Assembly: GCA_963921425.1 (NCBI GenBank)
Contig: OY992834.1
Location: 25,309,923-25,373,922, forward strand
DNA: 64,000 bases
From: Dryas octopetala
Lineage: Eukaryota > Streptophyta > Magnoliopsida > Rosales > Rosaceae
Reading direction: 5' to 3'
Shown here: in pieces, positions 56,460 through 64,000 of the stretch
How positions within the stretch are numbered: the stretch's first letter is position 1
Layout of the letters: every line of letters starts with the position of its first letter
Program-made: the position numbers and the translations under genes
The notes under the pieces: generated by a model
What the model was told of the DNA's origin: nothing
What the model saw: only the letters and a program-made list of their open reading frames with translations
Databases searched by the model: none

Positions 56460-57605
56460 GGCATTGCGCAAGAGGCGACGGGCTTCGGCGACTTCTCAAC
56501 CTCGACAAGACACATCCGGCCACCGGCAATGGACAATCAACTCTGGTAGCAGAACCTAGGGATGTCGAAGCATGCAACCTCACAGGCCTGCAACACACTT
56601 ATGCCCTTAGGGATTTTGACCGGGTAGCTATCAACGAAGACCTCGATGGCATCATCAGGGTTTGGGAAGTGGATTCGGGCCCTGCCGACAGGAGTTCAGA
56701 GCTGGAGATCGACTAGGGGTGGGTTTGCAAAGCGCCAAACCGACCAAACCAACCCGAACCAAACCGAAAAATTCGGTTGTTGACCAAAACCGAACCGATC
56801 ATCCCTTAGGTTCGATTCGGTTTTGATCTTCAGAAAACCGCAAGGACTGAACGAAAACTTTTTTTGTTTTGTTTTTAACATTTAAACTTAAGCCCAAACA
56901 CCAAAAAGAAAAATTATATTTTAAACTTAAGCCCATAAATAAAAGGGATAAATTTTCAAACAAGACACCTATTTTGGGGTCAATCTTAGTTTAGGACACC
57001 AGTTTGAGTTTGTCTTAGGAGTTGAATCCTCTTATTTTCAACATTTCATCAAGACTACTTGAATCCCAAAATCCCACATCACCCAAACAGTAAAAATACT
57101 CCCTTGACTTCTTCTATAGAAAAAGCTCACACTTGTCTATTGATTTGCACATTTCCAAGCTTTCAAATGTGGTTCCACAATCCCACATAGAAAATAAGAG
57201 GGATTCAACTTGATCCCTTATGTCTCCTATAAAAGTAGCCCATTGCTTCCCATTTAACACATCCACTTAAGTTTGCCTAAACTTATGGGCTCGGCCTTTT
57301 ATTTATGGGCTTAAGTTTAAAATATATATTTTTTTTGTGTTTAGGCTTTAAGTTTAAATGTTAGGACAAAAAAAAAAAAGTTTAGCACAAACTGATTGAA
57401 CGGACCGAATCAAACCAAAAGAGTTTGGTTTGATAGTGAATATTTTTAATGGTGGAACCGAACTGATTCCTTGTAATCGGTTCAGTTCGCGGTTTAGCCT
57501 TAAAACCGAACCGAACCCACCCCTAAGATCGATGGTGGGATCGGGCTGGGCCTGGCCGGCCGCAAATTGGTCTGGGTTGTTGAGCTCCTGCATGGATGAG
57601 ACAGT
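56460..57605 (-). pseudogene. NDUFS1 (complex I 75-kDa subunit) exon fragment, split by a hAT
   Basis: NDUFS1 carries the first iron-sulfur clusters of mitochondrial complex I. The minus strand reads LNNPDQFAAGQAQPDPTIDL (57590-57526), is interrupted by the hAT element 57525-56714, and resumes LQL, TGA stop, [52 protein letters not shown] stop, [17 protein letters not shown] and KPVASCAMP at 56460, where an exon boundary would fall. The normal AGNCRMCL is shortened by one codon, which removes one of the cluster-binding cysteines. Two stops make it a pseudogene. It lies in the CACTA element in the same orientation as the CNOT9 pieces. Confidence 0.9.
56714..57525. mobile_element. 812-bp non-autonomous hAT in the captured NDUFS1 exon
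   Basis: The ends are TAGGGGTGGGTTTG and, as the complement of the right end, TAGGGGTGGGTTCG. The target duplication AGATCGAC / AGATCGAT (56706-56713, 57526-57533) has one mismatch. Removing it rejoins the NDUFS1 frame. A second inverted pair of about 75 bases (56875-56945 with 57293-57360, both around TTTAAACTTAAGCCC) lies inside. Confidence 0.92.
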
Positions 57606-58702
57606 TCTTAATTAGAATCCAACAGTGATACAGAGAGGGGGAGGCAATGGTGACTCGATGAAATAGAGAAAAGGATGAGAAGAGAAAACGGTGACAGTAA
57701 GATCTGAGAAAGTGAGAAGTGAGCTGAGTTATTGATGTGAGATGGATCCAAAAAAAGGGAGGTTCTAGTTATAATCCGGAAACGATTCATGTATATATTT
57801 CACAATAACGTGAAATCAAAGTAGGTGATAAAGTAGCTGGAAGACATGGAAATAAGGGTATCATTTCAAAAATTTACCTATACAAGATATGCCTTATTTG
57901 CAAGGATTGAGTCAAGCTCGAGGGAGGCGTGCGAGACTACGAGTGTCATCTAAGTCAACTAAAGTTATCAGTTCAAGCTTTAGTTATCAATTTTTAGAAT
58001 TTTATTGGTCAAATGGCATACTTTTAGATATATGTTTAAAAATTTGGTGATATGTTATTTAGTTTTAGATATCAGTTGAAAAATCAACCGATATCTAAAT
58101 TTTTATAATATCAGTTTCCTTAACAACCGATAATTAAAAAGTGATGTCTATTAAAGTTTTTCTTGTAGTAATATTGTTTGGTTTGGTCTGGTCTAAAACC
58201 CAACTGCTACCTTCTTTTTAATTAACCCAACCTTATAAAACACACACATCCACCACCACACCCACCGCCACACCTCTTCAAGTAAATAAATATATATATA
58301 TATAATATAAACATAAATACAGACAAAAATGTAAATATAATTATATATATTAATAAACATATAAGTTGGTTTAAATTATTTAAGTTATTATAGGGTATGT
58401 AAAATTAGAAATTTATGGGTGTAGAGAGAATATTTAGGGTATGAATAGAGGAACTCATAAATAAATCTCATGTGGACTCAAAAAGACCAAAATACCCTTT
58501 AAAAAGAGGTCATATGCAAAGCCCATGACTATATATTTTTGGATGAAAATCTTGACGGAGGTCTGACATTGAAAAGTTTTTAAAATTAAGGTGTGTCACA
58601 TTGAGTAAAAAAAAAAATTTAGGTGGTGAAGTGAAAAACGAGTCAAAATTCAAGTGGATAAGATGTCAAAAAGCCTTTTGGAAATTACCCTAACTAAGTT
58701 TC

Positions 58703-61116
58703 TGATGAGTATGCATTTTGCATCACTTTATGATACTAATTTCTTAACCTAGAGTGTTAGAACTCGATATTTTGTGTTTCTTGTCTTATTTTTGTGTTTT
58801 CAGGTCAAATGAAGCAGAAATGAGAAAAAGAAGCAAATGAGGCCATTTTGGGACATTTTCTGGTCAAACCAGGAAAACGAGTGAAATCCTGGTCAAACCA
58901 GGAAAAGTGCAGAAATCCTAGTCGAATGAGGATTCCTAGTCACACTAGGAAACATCAAGTCTAGAACCATCATTACGGAGCCAGAAATGTGAAATACTGA
59001 TTCGAACAGGAAATCCTGGTTGAACTAGGAAACCTAACCCAACTAGGGAAAGGAGTCCTAATGACACTAGGAGACCCCAGGGACAATATGGTCATTACAA
59101 GAAGTCGAAATGGATAAGGAATCCTTCATTTTCAAGGAATCCTAGTTGCACCAGGAAATGTTGGTCAAAGTCAACTCTACAAAGTCAAGGTTCCAGAAGC
59201 TTCTAGAAGGTGGTGGACATCCATGGAAATGAGTGGAGGGAAGAAATGAATTTGAATTCAAATGGAAATGAGGGGCAAAATGGGAAGTCAAGAGTCAAGG
59301 GTCAAGGGCCCATGGGCCTAAGGGATGCCGAACCCAAGATGGGCCATGCATGCACATGCATGGGCCCAAACCCTAGCAGCCCAAAGTCCATGCGTAAGGA
59401 GCAAGATGGCAACCCATGCATGCGCATGCATGCCATGCAAACCCTAGCAGCCAAGGAGCCCATGCGCAAGCCCAAGATGCAAGCCCAAGGTGGAAGCCCA
59501 TGGAGTGAAACCCTAGCCCATCTTGTGCAAGCCACTTCAGCCCAACACATGTGAGCCCAATGCACATCAAGGTCCAAGACCAGCAGCCCATGCGCAAGAG
59601 AGGGAGGCCTAGCTGACTTTCATGCGCCACTTAAGCCCAAAAGGACAAGCCCTTGCTGCAAGCCCATTGCTAGAAACCCTAGCTGATGCCGCAAGCTACA
59701 AGGAGAAGAAACCCTAACAGCCGCAAGTCACCTTTTCCTTGCCTCTCAAGGATTGCACCTCTATATATATCCCCTTAATTCAGAACCCTAGAGACCTCAC
59801 TTCACACTTTTTGCACCAGCTGAATTCTCCTAGTTCCTAGTTTATTTTTCTGTTTTAGGTTTTAGTTTTCAAAAAATAAAAGTGAGAGAGGGAGCCGAAT
59901 TCAGAGGGACTTAGAGAGAGAAGGTGGCGTGACAAGTGAGAGGGAGAAGGAACCAACCCCTTGCCGCAAGCCCTAGCTCACCATAGCCGTGAGCCAATTG
60001 CTTGCTAGGTGCCTCCTTCTTCCTCCCTCCTTGCCGCAGCCACCCTTGTGTTTGCATCTCTGATTTTTGTTTTCTTTTTCCTTCTAGAATTCTGATTTTA
60101 TGTTGGTTTATGTTTCTGAATTCATTTAGTTTATAATTCTGATTTTATTTAATGTAAGGTTCTGATTTCATTTAATTCATGCAATTTAATTTAGTTGTTT
60201 AGTTTATGCCTTTAATTTTGTGCGCTTTGTGTTTCTGATTTAATTGTAAGCATGAATTGGGATTTCATTATTGTTGCTGTTTTTATTTATTTAATTTAAG
60301 TATGTAGGTTAGTTATTCTATCTTGCATGTTAGTTGTAGGTCGATTAATGGATTTGCATGCTTTAACAAATCGTTTATCCGTCTCTTGGTCTGTTAGTTT
60401 GATGTTTGCATGTATTAAATTTCCACTATCTATTAAAATCCGTCACTAGTTGTTTGCATCCTTTAACTGGCCACCTTAGGGTAATTGCATCTAGTTTATT
60501 TGTTAGGTTTAGCTGTGAAATAGTCAAAGACACTAAACCATAAGTAACAAGGGAATAATGGATTATTCTTGGTAGTGGGGTTGGGCGACCTCTATAAGGA
60601 AATAGTCAAAGCTTATATGTTGTGCATGTTTGACGTTCTCATAAAACTTAACGACTCATGCATGGGTAACAGCTGCCTTAGCTTGAACTAGGGAACATGT
60701 AGGTTAACTGGCTAAGGAAGGCCCAAGAAGCTCTTAGTTTATGCATTAGGAGAACAATTGCGAGAAAGTAACTAGCCAAACCTTTTTAGCAGTCAAACTT
60801 TAATATGTTGTGTTCAAATTAACTGTCATTAGCCTTGGATGGTTATTGCATGCTTATCTGATTTGAAACTGAAAACTTAACATTGCAAGATAGAATAAAG
60901 GGTGTGTGCGTGTGGTGATGTGTGCGTGTGTTTCCATCTTCCAAAATCCCCCAGTTAGTTATTCTAGTGATTAATTGCATTGATTTGTTGATTATTAACC
61001 ATTCCCTGTGGGATCGACCTCGTGCTTGTACGCTTTGCTACTGATGCGATTCGTGCACTTGCGAGTAAACTTAGAATGAGATAATTGTTTATTTTGTTAT
61101 AAGAAAACATTCAACA
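58703..61116 (+). repeat. 5' LTR of an Athila-type element (about 2.4 kb)
   Basis: The right end is firm: ...CATTCAACA at 61116, six bases before the primer-binding site. The left end is tentatively TGATGAGTATGC at 58703; the 3' LTR is outside the window so it cannot be checked. A TATA stretch (TCTATATATATCCCC, about 59760) is followed by a leader-like region. The U3 part holds several CCTGGTCAAACCAGG-type hairpins (58858-59150). A 114-codon frame at 59210 is not a gene. Confidence 0.7.
58855..59160. repeat. Short palindromic repeats in the Athila LTR
   Basis: At least six variants of TCCTGGTCAAACCAGGAAA (58859, 58889, 58917, 58935, 59007 and 59140), each with an arm-loop-arm form of TCCTGG / CCAGGA or TCCTAG / CTAGGA. 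They lie in the U3 region. Confidence 0.7.
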
Positions 61117-61122
61117 AGTTTT

Positions 61123-61140
61123 TGGCGCCGTTGCTGGGGA
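61123..61140 (+). other. Primer-binding site (tRNA-Asp type)
   Basis: TGGCGCCGTTGCTGGGGA differs by one base from the complement of the tRNA-Asp 3' end (TGGCGCCGTTGCCGGGGA), the usual site in Athila and other gypsy elements. Confidence 0.88.
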
Positions 61141-61298
61141 ATGGTGTCTAATATCAATGAATTGGTTTAATTAGTCATTAGAATTAGGTTACATTAGCTA
61201 GATTTCATTTTTGGTTAATTTTTAGTTTTAATAAATGCCATGCCTTTATCTGCATTCTTTCTACTGATTGTGTGTTCTTCTCTTGATTAGGTGTGTTT

Positions 61299-61400
61299 AT
61301 GAACCCTGAGCTTGTTGCAAGGTTGGAGAGGCTCAAAAAGGAGACTTTAGGTACATCACAAGGTAGCCCGCAACCTGGTGCATCAGATTCGAGTAGTTAA
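61299..61400 (+). other. Small upstream frame in the Athila leader
   Basis: ATG at 61299 opens 33 codons (MNPELVARLERLKKETLG...) to TAA at 61400, 18 bases before the gag ATG. It resembles the usual N-terminal start of Athila gag and probably was part of gag before being separated by a stop. Confidence 0.45.
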
Positions 61401-61418
61401 GAGATTGAGAGTGTCGAC

Positions 61419-63371
61419 ATGGCTGAGACAAACGAGATGATGCTGCAGCCCCTGAGCCATTTTTCAGCACCTTCGCTGCCCACTCAACCATCTTGCATTC
61501 GGTATGCAACCATAGCCACTGATTTCGAAATCAAGAGTGGTCAGATTCACTTGTTGCCGAGCTACCATGGGCTGAATGGGGAGGATCCAATCCACTTTTT
61601 GAAGGAGTTTTTCAGGGTTTGTGAAGCCGCACAGTTGAGGGGTCTGAATGCCGATCAGTATCGTTTGAGGATGTTCCCTTTTGCGCTTAAGGACAAGGCA
61701 AAGAGGTGGTTGTATTCGCTGCCCAGTGGTTCCATTTCGACATGGGATGATCTTTCGAGCAAGTTCCTGAACAAGTTTTATTCCATTTCCAAGACAAATT
61801 CGATTCGGAAGGAGATCCTTGGATTTGTGCAAAAAACGGATGAGCCATTCCATGAGACTTGGGACAGATTCAATGAGTTACTTACTAGTTGCCCACACCA
61901 TAACTTATCTCCTTGGTATGTGATTTGTTGTTTTTATCAGGGATTATTGGAGAGAGATCAAGCCAAGGTGGATTCGGCATGTGGTGGTGCGTTTATGTCA
62001 AAAACGGAGGATGAGGCTACAGATTTGTTTGAGTCACTTTCTTTGAGTTCTCAACAGTGGGATTCCAATCGTTCAAGGGGAGGACCAAAGAGAGGGTTAT
62101 ATGAGGTGACCGATGTGCCAAACACCATGGAGGGACAGATTTTGGAAATCAAGACTATGGTGCAGAAGTTATCTTTGGCTCAAGAGAAGATGATGGGTAT
62201 GCAAGAACAAGGAGGTGATGTGGAACACGTGAATCAGGTTTGGAATTATCCTAGGGGGCCATACGATCCATTTTCTAACACTTATAACCCTGGATGGAAG
62301 AACAACCCTAATTTCAGGTGGAGCAACAACAATGGACAGCAAGCTAGTGGGAGCACCAACAAGCCGTATGTGCACCCTAATGCCGAGAGGTCTAGTTTGG
62401 AGGACAAGATTGCCCAGATTGCTCAAAGCACCACTTCCCTTGCTCAGAGCACCAATGCCTTCATGAACCGTACCGAGCAGCAGATGCAAGCCAATTCGAA
62501 GGCCATTGCACATTTGGAGAGTCAAATGGGTCAGATTGCCACTACTTTGGGTCAGAGAGAGAAGAGGAAATTGCCAAGCCAGCCCATCGTCAACCCGAAG
62601 AATGAGGAGCATGTAAATGCTATTTTGAGGACTACTCCAAGAAAGAGAGTTAGAGTGGTCAAGACTAAGGAGGTGATTGAGATCATGGATAGTGAAGAAG
62701 AGGAGGATCCGGAAGTAATTGAAGAGAAGGATGACACACGTGTGATTCCCCTCATTCCGGACATCGACATCACCAAGTTTCCAGCAACCATGAGGGAGTT
62801 GAAGTCTATTGAGAAGAAGGTTGAGGAGCACGGGCATAGTCACAACGTTCCTAGGGAGATTTGTGGTTATCTCTTTGCATTTTTTCCAAGCAAGAAGAGG
62901 GATCCGGGCTCGTTGGTTATACCATGCAGCATAGGGGAGTATGAGATCGCCAATGCCTTAATTGACAATGACTCAGCTATCAATGTCATGTCGCTGGTGG
63001 TGTTCAAGAGGCTTGGATTTGTAGAGGCTGATTTGCAACCGTTTGATTTGAACATTCGCTTCGCCAACTCTTCAGTCGAGAGAGTTAAATGTCGTAAATT
63101 ACTAATCCCCTCTGATTTCATAGTGCTAGATGTGCTGAGACTTCTAGATGACGTTTCGATTATTCTTGGGAGACCATTTTTGTGCACCTCTAATATGGAG
63201 TACAAGGCGATGGAGAGTACCATGAAGATTCGGCACAACACCAAGCAAGAGGTGTATTGTCTCACTTCCGAGATGCCACAAAGCGAGGTGATCACTTTTT
63301 ATGGAGAGGAGAAGTCAGAGATGAAGAGCTTCCATGATCTTCAGTGCGTTCTTAGGGAGTGCCGAGAGTAG
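61419..63371 (+). CDS. Athila-type gag and protease region (650 aa)
   Basis: Capsid protein of a gypsy element of the Athila group. The reading has the conserved gag core (FEIKSGQIHLLPSYHGLNG, LRMFPFALKDKAKRWLYSLP, STWDDLSSKFLNKFY, IRKEILGF), then the NYPRGPYDPFSNTYNPGW repeat-like stretch, a Gln/Thr-rich coiled region, acidic sequence (MDSEEEEDPEVIEEKDD), and a protease-like end. The protease active site is LIDNDSAINVM instead of the usual DLGAS-type sequence; the Gly is lost, so it is probably inactive. The frame stops at TAG (63369-63371) where the family normally continues to RT. The start at 61419 is the first ATG of the long frame. Confidence 0.9.
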   Translation: MAETNEMMLQPLSHFSAPSLPTQPSCIRYATIATDFEIKSGQIHLLPSYHGLNGEDPIHFLKEFFRVCEAAQLRGLNADQYRLRMFPFALKDKAKRWLYSLPSGSISTWDDLSSKFLNKFYSISKTNSIRKEILGFVQKTDEPFHETWDRFNELLTSCPHHNLSPWYVICCFYQGLLERDQAKVDSACGGAFMSKTEDEATDLFESLSLSSQQWDSNRSRGGPKRGLYEVTDVPNTMEGQILEIKTMVQKLSLAQEKMMGMQEQGGDVEHVNQVWNYPRGPYDPFSNTYNPGWKNNPNFRWSNNNGQQASGSTNKPYVHPNAERSSLEDKIAQIAQSTTSLAQSTNAFMNRTEQQMQANSKAIAHLESQMGQIATTLGQREKRKLPSQPIVNPKNEEHVNAILRTTPRKRVRVVKTKEVIEIMDSEEEEDPEVIEEKDDTRVIPLIPDIDITKFPATMRELKSIEKKVEEHGHSHNVPREICGYLFAFFPSKKRDPGSLVIPCSIGEYEIANALIDNDSAINVMSLVVFKRLGFVEADLQPFDLNIRFANSSVERVKCRKLLIPSDFIVLDVLRLLDDVSIILGRPFLCTSNMEYKAMESTMKIRHNTKQEVYCLTSEMPQSEVITFYGEEKSEMKSFHDLQCVLRECRE

Positions 63372-64000
63372 CAGTGGCAAGAAAAAGAGGAAATGACGCA
63401 AGTAAAGGAGAAGGCAATGTCAGGCTGAAGACAGAAAAACAAGCACTTATTGGGAGGCAACCCAAGTTTTTGTTTCGAATAATGGAGGAGGAGTCATTGA
63501 GGACCAAGGAGGCTGCACCAACCCTTGGAGTGTCCACGCTTGCGTATGCAAGTAAACAGTTTCTTTATTTCGCTTCATAAGACAATTTTTCATTTTGGTG
63601 TGTTTATTTGGTTTTGGATATTTGCAATTTCTCATTTCGCTTAATTTGATCATTCTTGCATTTATTTCATATACATTGAGGGCAATGTATCATTTAAGTG
63701 TGGGGGGAAGGGCAATTGTCATTTGTTAGTGTTTTTAGGTTAGAACAAGTGTTTAGGGTGTTTTTAAGTGATTTTAGAAAAAGAAAAAAAAAAAAATTTT
63801 GTTTTGAGTGTTTTTAGGTTAGGAAAAAACTTTTTCTTTTGTTTTTAAACTTAGGGTGTCAAAACCCACATCAAAAGGCACGTTTTCATTAGATCTCATT
63901 CACCTTAGTGATGGATGTGATTCTTTAGAAGTGTGCGACATTGTTTTAAAAACAAAAAGTTTTTGAGTCATTTTGATTGTTTCAGGTCATTTTGAGTCCC
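63372..64000 (+). other. Athila 3' region joined directly to gag (pol deleted)
   Basis: After gag there is no RT, RNase H or integrase. ACAAGCACTTATTGGGAGGC (about 63439) and GAGGGCAATGTATCATTTAA ending GTGTGGGGGG (about 63678) are phrases found after integrase in Athila elements. RT through integrase has therefore been removed by an internal deletion near 63372-63440. The element continues past the window end, where the 3' LTR should lie. Confidence 0.7.

Larger units (their letters stand above)
53182..58170. mobile_element. CACTA transposon carrying host gene fragments (Pack-CACTA)
   Basis: The left end reads CACTACTAGAAGAACTTTAA TAGACAT; the complement of the right end reads TACTACAAGAAAAACTTTAA TAGACAT, with one changed first base. 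Subterminal GATATCGGTT-like words recur on both sides (53275-53560 and 58060-58140), as in CACTA elements, where the transposase-side protein binds. No transposase is visible, so it is non-autonomous. It contains pieces of CNOT9 and NDUFS1 genes. The 3-bp target duplication could not be confirmed because the right end is mutated. Confidence 0.75.
52346..58692. mobile_element. Foldback element split by the CACTA insertion
   Basis: The left arm (AAAGGTTTTTAACAATTTACCCACCTGAAC from 52348; TCAATGTCAGATCTCCGT at about 52453) is complementary to the right arm (about 58495-58692), over about 250 bases. The interior next to the left arm is homologous to the foldback at 41512-42083. The CACTA element lies between the arms, so this was once a foldback of about 1.3 kb. 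It could alternatively be two separate copies in opposite orientation. Confidence 0.6.

Noticed and set aside
53179..58176. A TTG target duplication for the CACTA element
   Set aside because: TTG precedes the left end, but TTG on the right lies three bases beyond a mutated terminus, so the match is not convincing.
59210..59630. Frames of 85-114 codons on both strands
   Set aside because: They lie in the Athila LTR in a stretch of repeated CCCATGCGCAAG-like words, with no conserved motif.
62169..62843. 224-codon minus-strand frame
   Set aside because: It is a shadow of Athila gag, which has clear family motifs on the plus strand.

Overview
The window is nuclear DNA from a flowering plant, almost certainly a eudicot. 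It is AT-rich with long gene-poor stretches, its genes have GT-AG introns, and it is packed with plant transposons. Only three host genes look intact: a single-exon family-1 glycosyltransferase (UGT91-like, 1507-2973, +), a GRAS regulator of the SCL3 type (32179-33573, -), and a six-exon gene for the spliceosomal Sm protein E (47511-50023, -). The SmE gene has exons as short as 10-27 coding bases and its spliced product is exactly 88 residues. Decayed host sequence includes a dirigent-protein pseudogene (31182-31730), a beta-1,3-galactosyltransferase fragment (12912-13266), and fragments of NDUFS1 and CNOT9 carried inside a CACTA transposon.

Layout. 1-4380: AT-rich DNA, a hAT end and the UGT gene. 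4385-6850: decayed Ty1/copia pol (-) with a 419-bp solo LTR nested in it. 7140-16159: repeats, a Ty3/gypsy-type LTR carrying a small Mutator-type MITE, microsatellites and the galactosyltransferase fragment. 16160-28359: a complete 12.2-kb Ty3/gypsy Tat-lineage retrotransposon. 28360-31180: MITEs and a dispersed repeat. 31182-34620: dirigent pseudogene and SCL3. 34620-47500: gene-free, with a 356-bp tandem array, a Sirevirus-like LTR, a cluster of foldback MITEs and a small hairpin. 47511-50280: SmE. 50503-51880: a palindrome cluster, a hAT element with perfect 8-bp duplications, and a LINE/RNase H trace. 52346-58692: a foldback element split by a 5-kb CACTA element, which itself holds captured gene pieces and another hAT. 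58703-64000: the 5' part of an Athila-type element whose pol has been deleted.

Most striking is the Tat element. Its two 1,057-bp LTRs are identical by eye and it has a perfect TGTCG target duplication, so it inserted very recently. It encodes fused gag-PR-RT-RH, then a single in-frame TAG, then archaeal-type RNase H and integrase, then four 71-bp tandem repeats. On the opposite strand, before the 3' LTR, lies a gene with its own TATA-like box, two introns in frame and a predicted 738-residue product ending in a long coiled coil. The second highlight is the CACTA element carrying exons of two unrelated genes, NDUFS1 and CNOT9, in the same orientation, with a hAT element inside the captured NDUFS1 exon. 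Family and domain names are from memory of conserved motifs; no database search was possible.
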